Source of the DNA: Streptomyces finlayi
GTDB taxonomy: Bacteria > Actinomycetota > Actinomycetes > Streptomycetales > Streptomycetaceae
Assembly (NCBI RefSeq): GCF_014216315.1
Contig: NZ_CP045702.1
Span: 1,736,001-1,800,000, forward strand
Length of the DNA stretch: 64,000 nucleotides
Reading direction: 5' to 3'
The notes below the pieces were generated by a model. It had not been told where the DNA came from. It ran no database searches and saw only the letters and a list, made by a program, of their open reading frames with translations. Position numbers and translations under genes: made by a program. Numbering within the stretch: position 1 is the first letter of the stretch; each line of letters begins with the position of its first letter. Of the stretch, positions 42,128 through 50,578 are shown in pieces.

Positions 42128-43522
42128 TCAGGCGTCGGGAGCGTGGCGCGGCACGGTCACCGTCACCCGCAGACCGTGGGGCTCGTTCCCGGCGTACGCG
42201 ATCGAGCCGCGGCCCGCGGTGAGCAGCGCGCGCGAGATCGACAGCCCGAGCCCGGACCCCTTGACGTTCTGATGCCGGTTGCTGCGCCAGAAGCGGTCAC
42301 CGATGCGCTCCAGCTCCTGTCCGGTCAGCCCCGGCCCCCGGTCCGCGACCCGCACGGTGACGTTCTCGCCGGTGGACGCGACGGTGACGCGTACCTCCTC
42401 GCCGGACGGCGTGAACTTGAGGGCGTTGTCCACCACGGCGTCGAGCGCGCTGGAGAGCGCGATCGGGTCCGCCCAGCCGGTGGCGGCCGACAGCCCGTCC
42501 TGCAACAGTCGCACCCCCTTCTCGTCGGCCAGCGGACGCCATGAGGCGACACGCTCGGCCGTGAGGGCGCCGATGTCCGTGAGCCGGAGGTCGGCTGCGG
42601 CGTGCTCGGCGAGCGCGAGGCCGAGCAGGTCGTCGAGGACCTGGGCGAGGCGCTTGCCCTCCGTACGCACCGCGGCGATCTCCTCGTTCCCCTCGGGAAG
42701 TTCGAGGGCGAGAAGCTCGATGCGCAGCAGCAGGGCGGCCAGCGGGTTGCGCAGCTGGTGGGAGGCGTCGGCGACGAAGGCGCGCTGCTGCTCCAGAACG
42801 TCTTCGACGTTGTCTGCCATCTCGTTGAACGAACGGGCCAGGCGGCGGAGTTCCGGAGGTCCGCCGGACGCGGCGACCCGGGACCTCATCCGGCCGCTGG
42901 CGATGTCGTGCGTGGCGGCGTCCAGGATGCGCACGGGCAGCAGCACCCAGCCGGTGAGCCGGAACGCGGCACCGACCGCGACGAGCAGGGCCAGGGCCTC
43001 ACCGAGGCCGATGAGCAGCCACCCCCGCAAGGTCCTGGACCGCATCTCGCCGGTGGGCGAGTCGATGACCACGACGGCGACGACGTCGCCGTCCCGTACG
43101 ACGGGCGAGGCCACGACGACCCGGCCGGTCTGCCAGGGCCAGACCTGGCCCTGATCGTGGGAGCGTCGCCCCAGGAGAGCCTCCCGGAACGCCTCCCGGC
43201 CCTCGCCCTCGGTCGGCACCATCCAGGAGGCCGGGGCCTTCGCCAGGGACTGGTCGTCGCGGTAGAAGACGCCGGCCCTGATCCCGTACACCGAGTCGTA
43301 GGCGTCGAGTTCGGCCTGGAGGATGCGCTGCCGTTCCTCGTTGCCCGGGAGCGACACGCTGACGAACTGGGCGAGCGCTCCGAAGCGCGCCGTGTCGTCG
43401 ATCCGGTCCACCACGAGGCGCTGCTGCTCGGCGGCGGCCACCCGGCCCGCGAGCGGGACGCCCAGGGCGAGCAGCACGGCCGCCATGAGGATGATGAGCA
43501 GGGGGAGCAGACGGGTGTGCAC
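42128..43522 (-). CDS. gluK: Sensor histidine kinase, GluK-like
   Basis: The 464-residue product starts at GTG 43522. It has a first TM helix at about 5-28, an extracytoplasmic sensor domain (about 30-165), a second TM at about 167-195, and HAMP at about 195-245. A DHp helix with the phosphorylated His255 (ADASHQLRNP) follows, then the ATP-binding domain with VVDNALKFTP (N box) and KGSGLGLSI. It lies 15 bases downstream of the regulator gene and next to gluABCD, the arrangement reported for the GluR-GluK glutamate-sensing system of Streptomyces coelicolor. Confidence 0.85.
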   Translation of the reverse strand: MHTRLLPLLIILMAAVLLALGVPLAGRVAAAEQQRLVVDRIDDTARFGALAQFVSVSLPGNEERQRILQAELDAYDSVYGIRAGVFYRDDQSLAKAPASWMVPTEGEGREAFREALLGRRSHDQGQVWPWQTGRVVVASPVVRDGDVVAVVVIDSPTGEMRSRTLRGWLLIGLGEALALLVAVGAAFRLTGWVLLPVRILDAATHDIASGRMRSRVAASGGPPELRRLARSFNEMADNVEDVLEQQRAFVADASHQLRNPLAALLLRIELLALELPEGNEEIAAVRTEGKRLAQVLDDLLGLALAEHAAADLRLTDIGALTAERVASWRPLADEKGVRLLQDGLSAATGWADPIALSSALDAVVDNALKFTPSGEEVRVTVASTGENVTVRVADRGPGLTGQELERIGDRFWRSNRHQNVKGSGLGLSISRALLTAGRGSIAYAGNEPHGLRVTVTVPRHAPDA

Positions 43523-43537
43523 GGGGTGCGTACGCCC

Positions 43538-44230
43538 TTACACGGACGGCGAGACGAGCCGGTAACCGACGCCTCGCACGGTTTCGATCAGCGCGGGCAG
43601 CCTCAGTTTGGAGCGCAGCGACGCCACATGCACCTCAAGTGTGCGGCCCGTCCCCTCCCAGCTCGTGCGCCACACCTCGCTGATGATCTGCTCGCGCCGG
43701 AAGACCACGCCGGGCCGCTGGGCCAGCAGCGCCAGGAGATCGAACTCCTTGCGGGTGAGCTGGACCTCTTCGCCGTCGACGCTGACCCTCCGGGTGGGCA
43801 GCTCGATCCGGACAGGGCCCAGGCGCAGACCGTCGGCCGGCGTGGAAGCGGGCTCGTCACCGGCCGTCTTGCGCCGCGCGACGGCGTGGATGCGTGCGAG
43901 CAGTTCGCCGGTGTCGTACGGCTTGACGACGTAGTCGTCCGCCCCCAGGTTGAGCCCGTGGATCCGCGACCGGACGTCGGCACGCGCGGTCACCATGATC
44001 ACCGGGATCGCGGACCGCTTGCGGATCTTGCCGCACACCTCGTAACCGTCCTGGTCGGGCAGGCCGAGATCCAGCAGCACGACGCCGAAGGGTTCCTTGT
44101 CCGCGGGCAGCAGGGCCCGCAGGGCCTCTTCGCCGTTGCGGGCGTGCACGACCTGGAAACCGTGCCGGGCGAGCACGGCCGACAGTGCCGCCGCGACATG
44201 GTCGTCGTCCTCGACGAGCAGCAGTCTCAT
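43538..44230 (-). CDS. gluR: Response regulator, GluR-like (OmpR/PhoB family)
   Basis: The 230-residue product has a receiver domain with Asp8 and Asp9, phosphoacceptor Asp54 and a conserved Lys (VVKPYD). A winged-helix DNA-binding domain of OmpR type follows (LEVHVASLRSKL, then GVGYRLV). It is co-transcribed with the sensor kinase and divergent from gluA, so it probably controls the glutamate transporter. The 288-base intergenic region is where it would bind. Confidence 0.88.
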   Translation of the reverse strand: MRLLLVEDDDHVAAALSAVLARHGFQVVHARNGEEALRALLPADKEPFGVVLLDLGLPDQDGYEVCGKIRKRSAIPVIMVTARADVRSRIHGLNLGADDYVVKPYDTGELLARIHAVARRKTAGDEPASTPADGLRLGPVRIELPTRRVSVDGEEVQLTRKEFDLLALLAQRPGVVFRREQIISEVWRTSWEGTGRTLEVHVASLRSKLRLPALIETVRGVGYRLVSPSV

Positions 44231-44455
44231 CGGCCCTCCTTCCGGTGCCCGGCATTCCGGGACGGCTTGCGCGGCTGTTCGTGATGCCTACCAGGGCATC
44301 CACTCCGATGAGCGGTACGTCAGTCAAGACCTTGCCGGTCACAGCAGGGTTTCCGTTACCCACCCGGTACGCCCCAGCAGCGTCGAGGACGTCCTGTTCA
44401 CGCGGTGTGTCCGGTTGCAGCCGGATCGTTATGCTCAATTTCCGCTCAGATGTAA

Positions 44456-44477
44456 TGACGTTGGTCGCACTGCGTCA
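44456..44477. promoter_or_regulatory. Inverted repeat in the gluR-gluA intergenic region
   Basis: TGACG (44456-44460) and CGTCA (44473-44477) form a 5-bp inverted repeat with a 12-base spacer, 42 bases before gluA. It is a candidate operator for GluR, but short and unproven. The rest of the 288-base region shows no other clear structure. Confidence 0.3.
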
Positions 44478-44518
44478 CTAGTGTCCTTGCCAACCGAGGA
44501 GGACGGAGCATTAAGCCG

Positions 44519-45304
44519 ATGAGCGGAGTTTCAGTGACCAAGGCCGCCGAGGATGCCGCGCCGGCGGCGAACGACCTTGTCGTACTGAGCAACGTCAACA
44601 AGCACTTCGGCGCGCTGCATGTGCTCCAGGACATCGACCTGACCATCGCCCGTGGCGAGGTCGTGGTCGTCATCGGGCCTTCGGGGTCCGGAAAGTCCAC
44701 GCTGTGCCGCACCATCAACCGCTTGGAGACGATCGACTCGGGCGCGATATCGATCGACGGCAAGCCGCTTCCGCAGGAGGGCAAGGAACTGGCCCGCCTG
44801 CGCGCCGACGTGGGCATGGTCTTCCAGTCGTTCAATCTCTTCGCGCACAAGACGGTGCTCGAGAACGTGATGCTGGGCCAGCTCAAGGTCCGCAAGATGG
44901 ACAAGCAGGCCGCCACGACGAAGGCCCGCTCGCTACTGGACCGGGTGGGCGTCGGCTCGCAGGCGGACAAGTACCCGTCCCAGCTCTCGGGCGGTCAGCA
45001 GCAACGCGTCGCCATCGCGAGGGCCTTGGCGATGGACCCGAAGGTCATGCTCTTCGACGAGCCCACGTCGGCGCTCGACCCCGAGATGATCAACGAGGTG
45101 CTGGAGGTCATGCAGCAGCTCGCCCGGGACGGCATGACCATGGTCGTCGTCACCCACGAGATGGGCTTCGCGCGGTCGGCCGCCAATCGCGTCGTCTTCA
45201 TGGCGGACGGAAAGATCGTCGAAGAGGCAGCGCCCGACCAGTTCTTCAGCAACCCGCGCAGTGACCGGGCCAAGGATTTCCTGTCGAAGATCCTTCACCA
45301 CTGA
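44519..45304 (+). CDS. gluA: Glutamate ABC transporter, ATP-binding subunit
   Basis: The 261-residue product is a polar amino-acid ABC ATPase: Walker A GPSGSGKST (53-61), signature LSGGQQQR (156-163) and Walker B VMLFDE (176-181). The H-loop is in VVVTHEMGF. It powers import of glutamate by GluB, GluC and GluD, whose genes follow. The start is ATG 44519, about ten bases after GGAG. Confidence 0.95.
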   Translation: MSGVSVTKAAEDAAPAANDLVVLSNVNKHFGALHVLQDIDLTIARGEVVVVIGPSGSGKSTLCRTINRLETIDSGAISIDGKPLPQEGKELARLRADVGMVFQSFNLFAHKTVLENVMLGQLKVRKMDKQAATTKARSLLDRVGVGSQADKYPSQLSGGQQQRVAIARALAMDPKVMLFDEPTSALDPEMINEVLEVMQQLARDGMTMVVVTHEMGFARSAANRVVFMADGKIVEEAAPDQFFSNPRSDRAKDFLSKILHH

Positions 45305-45363
45305 GTCCCGGATCAGCTGACCACTCACCTCGCGCACATCGCGTCAACCTAGGGAATTCCACC

Positions 45364-46203
45364 ATGCAGCTTCGTAAGGTCACCGCCGCCTCGGCCGCCG
45401 TGCTCGCGCTCGCCCTCACCGCCACCGCCTGCGGTTCCGAGGACAAGGACAGCAAGTCGGGCTCCGGCGGCGAGAAGATCACCATCGGCATCAAGATCGA
45501 CCAGCCGGGTCTCGGCCTGAAGACGCCCGACGGCACGTTCGTCGGCTTCGACGTCGATGTCGCGACGTACGTCGCCAAGGAGCTCGGCTACGACGCGAAG
45601 AACATCAACTTCGTCGAGACGAAGAGCGCGGACCGCGAGACCGCCATCGAGCGCGGCGACGTGAAGTTCATCGCCGCGACGTACTCCATCAACGACGAGC
45701 GTCTGCAGAAGGTCGACTTCGCGGGACCGTACCTCCTGGCGCACCAGGACGTACTCATCCGGGCCGACGACGACTCCATCAAGGCGCCCGAGGACCTCAA
45801 CTCCAAGAAGCTCTGCTCCGTGACCGGTTCGACCTCCGCGAAGAACGTCAAGGAGAAGCTGGCCCCCAAGGCTCAGCTGCAGAACTACGGCGGTTACTCC
45901 GAGTGCCTCACCGGCCTGGAGAACGAGGCCATCGACGCGCTGACCACGGATGACTCCATCCTCGCCGGATACGCGGCGCAGGAGGCCCACAAGGGCAAGT
46001 TCAAGCTGGCCGGCTTCAAGATGACCAACGAGAACTACGGCATCGGCCTGAAGAAGGGCGACGCCGACCTCAAGAAGAAGATCGACGCCGCGCTGACCAA
46101 GATGGTCTCCGACGGTGCGTGGGACAAGGCGGTCACTGACAACTTCGGCCCGGCCAACTACAAGAACGAGCCCGCGCCGAAGATCGGCAACGTCGTCAAG
46201 TAG
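45364..46203 (+). CDS. gluB: Glutamate-binding lipoprotein
   Basis: The 279-residue product has a lipoprotein signal (basic MQLRK, hydrophobic core, lipobox TATAC with Cys23) and the extracellular solute-binding family 3 fold (VGFDVDVATYVAKELGY; KSADRETAIERGDVKF). It captures glutamate outside the membrane. The start is ATG 45364, just downstream of AGGGA. A hairpin separates it from gluC. Confidence 0.95.
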   Translation: MQLRKVTAASAAVLALALTATACGSEDKDSKSGSGGEKITIGIKIDQPGLGLKTPDGTFVGFDVDVATYVAKELGYDAKNINFVETKSADRETAIERGDVKFIAATYSINDERLQKVDFAGPYLLAHQDVLIRADDDSIKAPEDLNSKKLCSVTGSTSAKNVKEKLAPKAQLQNYGGYSECLTGLENEAIDALTTDDSILAGYAAQEAHKGKFKLAGFKMTNENYGIGLKKGDADLKKKIDAALTKMVSDGAWDKAVTDNFGPANYKNEPAPKIGNVVK

Positions 46204-46218
46204 GGCTCCCGTCACCGG

Positions 46219-46255
46219 GCGGTCCGAAGCCGGGCTGAGCGGTCCGAAGCCGGGC
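46219..46255 (+). repeat. 17-bp direct repeat in the gluB-gluC spacer
   Basis: GCGGTCCGAAGCCGGGC occurs twice in a row (46219-46235 and 46239-46255), just after the gluB stop and before the hairpin at 46262. Its role is unknown. Confidence 0.6.
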
Positions 46256-46261
46256 CGATGA

Positions 46262-46288
46262 GGTGCGCCGCCGTACAGGCGGCGCACC
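46262..46288 (+). promoter_or_regulatory. gluB-gluC intergenic hairpin
   Basis: GGTGCGCCGCC pairs perfectly with GGCGGCGCACC (11 bp, loop GTACA). Hairpins at this position are common in ABC operons: they protect the upstream mRNA or partly terminate, so that the binding protein exceeds the permeases. No T-run follows, so read-through into gluC is expected. Confidence 0.7.
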
Positions 46289-46321
46289 GAGCCCTCCCCA
46301 CACCTGGAAGCACGGGAGATC

Positions 46322-46990
46322 GTGTTCGACTTTCTTGAAGGTTACGACCTACTGGGGGCCTTCTGGGTGACGGTGAAACTCACCGTCTACTCCGCCCTCG
46401 GTTCCCTCATATGGGGAACGTTGCTGGCCGGTATGCGGGTCGGCCCGGTCCCCCTGATGCGCGGGTTCGGTACCGCCTATGTGAACATTGTCCGCAACAT
46501 CCCCTTGACCGTCATCATCGTCTTCGCATCGCTGGGTCTCTTCCAGACCTTGCAGGTCACCCTCGGTGGCGGCGACAACTTCGAGGTCATCAACTTCCGG
46601 CTCGCGGTCCTCGCGCTCGCTCTCTACACGGCCGCCTTCGTCTGCGAGGCGTTGCGCTCGGGCATCAACACGGTGCCGGCGGGCCAGGCCGAAGCGGCAC
46701 GCGCGCTCGGGCTGAGCTTCACCCAGGTCCTGCGGCTGATCATCCTCCCGCAGGCATTCCGCTCGGTCGTGAACCCGCTGGCCAACGTGCTGATCGCGCT
46801 GACCAAGAACACCACCGTCGCTGCGGCGATCGGTGTGGTCGAAGCGGCGTACCTGATGAAGGACATGATCGAAGCAGAGGCTCAACTGATTCTGATCTCG
46901 GCCATCTTCGCCTTCGGATTCATCTGCCTCACCCTCCCGACCGGGCTCCTCCTCGGCTGGCTGAGCAAGAAGGTGGCGGTGAAGCGATGA
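46322..46990 (+). CDS. gluC: Glutamate ABC transporter permease 1
   Basis: The 222-residue product is a His/Glu/Gln/Arg/opine-type permease. Five hydrophobic helices are visible, and the EAA loop reads AEAARALGLSFTQVLRLIILPQ. It forms the membrane channel with GluD. The start is GTG 46322, and the stop overlaps the gluD ATG (ATGA). Confidence 0.94.
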   Translation: MFDFLEGYDLLGAFWVTVKLTVYSALGSLIWGTLLAGMRVGPVPLMRGFGTAYVNIVRNIPLTVIIVFASLGLFQTLQVTLGGGDNFEVINFRLAVLALALYTAAFVCEALRSGINTVPAGQAEAARALGLSFTQVLRLIILPQAFRSVVNPLANVLIALTKNTTVAAAIGVVEAAYLMKDMIEAEAQLILISAIFAFGFICLTLPTGLLLGWLSKKVAVKR

Positions 46991-47901
46991 CGACGTCCGT
47001 CCTCTTCGACGCACAGGGTCCCCGTGCCAAGCGGCGCAATGTCCTGTACACGGTCATCTTCCTGGCGGCTCTCGCGGCCGTGCTCTGGTGGGTCTACACC
47101 GCACTCGACGAGAAGCACCAGCTCGACTGGGTCAAGTGGGAGCCGTTCTTCACGAGCTCCCAGCCCTGGGAGACCTACCTCTGGCCCGGGCTCCAGAACA
47201 CACTCAAGGCCGCGTTCTTCGCCCTGCTGATCGCACTGCCGCTCGGGGCACTGTTCGGTATCGGACGGCTCTCCGAACACCGGTCGGTACGGACGCCGTC
47301 CGGCATCGTCGTGGAGTTCTTCCGCGCCATCCCCGTGCTGATCCTGATGATCACGGCGAACGCCGCGTACTCGGAGTTCACCGACATCGCCAGCGACGTG
47401 CGTCCGCTGTACGCCGTCGTCACCGGGCTGGTGCTGTACAACGCCTCCGTCCTCGCCGAGATCGTGCGGGCCGGGATCCTGTCCCTGCCGCAGGGGCAGA
47501 CCGACGCCGCGAAGGCGATCGGTATGCGCAAGGGCCAGACCATGCGGTACGTGCTGCTGCCGCAGTCGGTCACCGCCATGCTGCCCGCGATCGTCAGCCA
47601 GATCGTGGTCATCGTGAAGGACACCGCTCTCGGCGGTGCGGTCCTCACCTTCCCGGAGCTGCTCGCGTCGGTCCGTCCGATGAGCGCGAACTACGGTGCG
47701 AACACCATCGCGTGCTTCACCGTCATCGCGTTGATCTTCATCGCGGTGAACTTCGCGCTGACCTCCTTCGCGAGCTGGCTCGAGAAGCGCCTGCGGCGCG
47801 CCAAGAAGAGCACGGGCACGGTGGTCGGTGCCGGCCCCGATGGCGGCCTCAAGACCATCGGGACACCGCCCCTCGTGATCGAGGACGGACACGGGTCCTG
47901 A
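46987..47901 (+). CDS. gluD: Glutamate ABC transporter permease 2
   Basis: The 304-residue product starts at the ATG overlapping the gluC stop (a longer frame from 46411 is a shadow of gluC). It has a first TM at about 20-40 and a permease domain with the EAA loop TDAAKAIGMRKGQTMRYVLLPQ split around residue 185. An acidic-basic hydrophilic tail follows. It completes the GluABCD importer. Confidence 0.94.
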   Translation: MTTSVLFDAQGPRAKRRNVLYTVIFLAALAAVLWWVYTALDEKHQLDWVKWEPFFTSSQPWETYLWPGLQNTLKAAFFALLIALPLGALFGIGRLSEHRSVRTPSGIVVEFFRAIPVLILMITANAAYSEFTDIASDVRPLYAVVTGLVLYNASVLAEIVRAGILSLPQGQTDAAKAIGMRKGQTMRYVLLPQSVTAMLPAIVSQIVVIVKDTALGGAVLTFPELLASVRPMSANYGANTIACFTVIALIFIAVNFALTSFASWLEKRLRRAKKSTGTVVGAGPDGGLKTIGTPPLVIEDGHGS

Positions 47902-47922
47902 CGGCTCGTCGATAATCCGACC

Positions 47923-47957
47923 GCGGGGAGCACGGGTACGTCTGCCGTGCTCCCCGC
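47923..47957 (+). terminator. gluABCD terminator
   Basis: GCGGGGAGCACGG (47923-47935) pairs perfectly with 47945-47957 around a 9-base loop, 21 bases after the gluD stop. No T-tract is present, as usual in streptomycetes. Confidence 0.8.
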
Positions 47958-48074
47958 CACGGGTCTCTGTCACTTGACGCAAGCACCGGCAGTAGGTTGC
48001 ATACGTTCTGTGATCGCGCCCCGAGCCTCCGTCCCCGTTTCTCCTACGACCGTACGGGCCGGAGGGTGTGCGCC

Positions 48075-49733
48075 GTGGACCCGGTGATCGTCGTCGGTGC
48101 CGGGCCCGTCGGTCTGGTGCTGTCGCTCGCCCTCGCCGCACAGGGCGTCCCCTCCGTCGTCCTCGACGAAGGCCCCGGGAAGGACGAGCAGCGGTCCGCA
48201 CGCACCGTCGTCCTGCGCGAGGACACCGCCGCTCTGGTGGAGCGGCTCGGCTGTGCGACCCTGCGCGACGAGGGCCTCCGGTGGTCCGGATGGCGTTCGA
48301 TGCGGCGCAAGCAGCTGGTACGCGAGCTGCCGCTCGGCGAGGTGCCGGATACCGGCCCGCTGCTTGCCCCCGTCCATCTGCCGCAGCACGCGCTGACCCG
48401 CGGGCTTCGTGCCGCGGTGGCCGCGCAGAGCCTGGTGCGGATGGCACCGCTGAGCCGCATCGACACCCTTGAACAGGACCCGTCCGGCGTCACCGTGCAC
48501 ACGAGGGGGCCAGATTCCACCTGGTGGCGGGGGAGTTATCTGGTCGGCTGCGACGGCGCCCGGTCCACCGTACGCAAGCTTCTGGACATCAGGTTTCCCG
48601 GCCGCACGGCGGTGGAACGTCACGCCGTCGCCGCGCTGCGAACCGAACTGCCGTGGCCGGGCGAAGCCGTACTGCACCGGGCAGCGCCGTGGCGCACCGC
48701 CGGCCCCGAGGTGACCGCCCGGCCCCTGCCCGACGGCGTCTGGCGGCTGGACTGGCTGCTTCCGCCACGCGGTGAGCTGGTCACTCCGGACGCGCTCATC
48801 ATCCGGGTCAGGGACACACTGGCGGGCTGGTGCGGAGAGACTCCGGCGTACGAACTGCTGGACACGGGGGTGTACACGCTGCACCACCGGCTGGCCAGGC
48901 GCTGGCGGTCGGAGCGGGCGTTCCTGGCCGGTGACGCCGCCCATCTCCTGGGGGCACTCGGCACGCAGGGCCTGGACGAAGGTGTGCGGGACGCCGAGAA
49001 CCTGGCCTGGAAGCTGGCGCAGAGCTGGCACCACGGTGCCTCCGAGCTGCTGCTCGACAGTTATCAGGCGGAGCGCAGGGCCGCCGTCGCCGCACGACTG
49101 CGTGCCGCCGACCAGTCACTGCCGATACTGCGCGGGGGCGGCGGACTGCGAACCCTCGTACCGGGCAGCGCACGTGGTCACGACACGTTGCTCACCGATG
49201 GCCATCTGGGGTGCGGACCGCTGGGTGCACCCCCTTCGTACACGCATTCGCCCCTTGCGCCTCCGCGCACCGAGGCGCACGCCCCGGTGGGTACGCCCCC
49301 CGGTGCGCCGGTCGTCGATGTACGGGTGACCGCGCCCGACGGTACGAGCGTCCGCCTGCGCGAGCGGCTGGGGCGGGGACATCTGCTGGTCGTCCTGGTC
49401 GCTCCGGGCACCGGAGTGTGGGACCGGAGGCACTGGCTCACCGCGGGCGTCATGCCGCGGCTCATCGACGCCGTCGCCGCGCTGCCGGTGAAGGGTGAGC
49501 TTCTGGTGGCGGAGAACTACCCCGGTGCGTCGGCGCACACCGTACTGCTGGTCCGCCCCGACGGACACCTCGTGGCGGCCTTCGGAGGAGTCCTTCCGGC
49601 GGAGCTCTTCGCTGCGGCCGACGCGGCTCGCGGAGGCGGCATCGAAACGGCCGACGGCGGTGGTACGGGTGCGGCGCGGGACGAAGCGCGGCACCGGTCT
49701 CCGCGCTCGGAGCGTGCCGCGCACGTCAATTGA
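48075..49733 (+). CDS. FAD-dependent aromatic monooxygenase
   Basis: The 552-residue product starts at GTG 48075, nine bases after GGAGG; earlier in-frame starts at 47997 and 48066 lack a ribosome site. It has a dinucleotide-binding GAGPVG (8-13), a substrate-domain DG motif (CDGARSTVRK), and the FAD-binding GDAAH with the downstream LGTQGLD. It belongs to the PHBH/RdmE class that hydroxylates aromatic compounds with NAD(P)H and oxygen. A C-terminal thioredoxin-like domain of about 120 residues is typical of this group. The substrate is unknown. Confidence 0.9.
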   Translation: MDPVIVVGAGPVGLVLSLALAAQGVPSVVLDEGPGKDEQRSARTVVLREDTAALVERLGCATLRDEGLRWSGWRSMRRKQLVRELPLGEVPDTGPLLAPVHLPQHALTRGLRAAVAAQSLVRMAPLSRIDTLEQDPSGVTVHTRGPDSTWWRGSYLVGCDGARSTVRKLLDIRFPGRTAVERHAVAALRTELPWPGEAVLHRAAPWRTAGPEVTARPLPDGVWRLDWLLPPRGELVTPDALIIRVRDTLAGWCGETPAYELLDTGVYTLHHRLARRWRSERAFLAGDAAHLLGALGTQGLDEGVRDAENLAWKLAQSWHHGASELLLDSYQAERRAAVAARLRAADQSLPILRGGGGLRTLVPGSARGHDTLLTDGHLGCGPLGAPPSYTHSPLAPPRTEAHAPVGTPPGAPVVDVRVTAPDGTSVRLRERLGRGHLLVVLVAPGTGVWDRRHWLTAGVMPRLIDAVAALPVKGELLVAENYPGASAHTVLLVRPDGHLVAAFGGVLPAELFAAADAARGGGIETADGGGTGAARDEARHRSPRSERAAHVN

Positions 49734-49745
49734 CTGAGCCAGGAC

Positions 49746-50040
49746 GTCGACCGAACGGGACAGTTGACCGCAGGGCGGGGCAGGGCACGCAACGAACTGG
49801 AGTGGCGGCTCGATCCGTGGGGAAGCCATCGCGCCATCGCGCCATCGCGCCATCGCGCCGGTGAGCCGGTGAGCCGGTGAGCCGGTGAGCCACGATCTCC
49901 GGGTGGTGGTGATCTGCAACGAGGGGTACGCGTCGAGCCTGGCGGCCGCGTCCCTGCACCGCCTGGGACTGCACCGGGCGACCGACCTGACCGGTGGATT
50001 CCAGGCATGGCGTGCGGCGGGGCTCCCGGTCGAGGTGTGA
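49746..50040 (+). pseudogene. Rhodanese-like remnant broken by 8-bp repeats
   Basis: Two pieces of a rhodanese domain lie in different frames. RNELEWRLDP is at about 49788 (frame of 49746), and SHDLRVVVICNEGYASSLAA to GGFQAWRAAGLPVEV lies at 49885-50040. The catalytic loop Cys is in ICNEGY. Between them are two 8-bp repeats, four units each, which are not a multiple of three and so shift the frame. The N-terminal part is missing. Rhodaneses transfer sulfane sulfur; this copy cannot make a whole enzyme. Confidence 0.8.
49825..49889. repeat. Two 8-bp tandem repeats (4 units each)
   Basis: GCCATCGC is repeated four times at 49825-49856, and CCGGTGAG four times at 49858-49889. Both sit inside the rhodanese remnant. 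The units share no obvious relation to the flanking gene, so they look like slipped-strand expansions. Confidence 0.9.
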
Positions 50041-50072
50041 CCGGGAGCCCGTGAAGCCGGTGCGGGCGGTCA

Positions 50073-50578
50073 CTGCCTGGAGGTGGCCACCTCCACCGGG
50101 AGGGGCCTGAGCGCCAGCCGTCCGGGAGGGGCAGTGGCCACCAGGACCAGCAGCGCGGCGGCGCCCAGCACCGCGGCGTACACCGTCGGCAGGACTGCGG
50201 GCGCCGCGCTGCCGGTCATTCCGATACTGAGGGCGGTCAGGACGCGAGGGAAATGCCGCTGCCCAGGACCGCGGCGATCAGCAGAAGCGCCAATGTCGAT
50301 GAATTGACTGTGAAGCCAGGCGGCGAGCGGCAGCCCGGCGAGCGAGTCTTGCCGTTGCCCTTGTGCTTGACGGCGGTGCGGTGGATGTTCTGGTCGGCCG
50401 AGACGACGAGCGGTGTGGAGGTGTGGCGGCGTAGCGCTCGGTGGCGATCTTTCCCCGCAGACCGGTCTCCAGGAATGTGCCGCGGCCGTGATGAGAGCGG
50501 CTGCGCACATGAGGCCAGTAACGCGCCCAACCCGCCCTTCCGGTCCCGGATGGTGTGCAGGGCGTAGCGCAGCATCAT
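50073..50578 (-). pseudogene. FtsX-type ABC permease remnant
   Basis: On the minus strand, pieces of an FtsX-family permease occur in three frames: MLRYALHTIRDRKGGLGALL at the 5' end, then MCAAALIT and FLETGLRGKIATERYAA, then VVSADQNIHRTAVKHKG. After these, a large internal part is missing and the typical C-terminal end follows (LALLLIAAVLGSGISLA, ATAPPGRLALRPLPVE). At least two frameshifts and a big deletion make it non-functional. Confidence 0.7.

Noticed and set aside
46411..46986. Extended start of gluD at 46411
   Set aside because: This part is the shadow of gluC; the ATG at 46987 forms the usual ATGA overlap.
47997..48074. N-terminal extension of the FAD monooxygenase
   Set aside because: The dinucleotide-binding motif lies right after GTG 48075, which has a good ribosome site; the extension is not typical.
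49825..49889. 8-bp tandem repeats considered as a CRISPR-like array
   Set aside because: The units are 8 bp with no spacers, and no cas genes are present.
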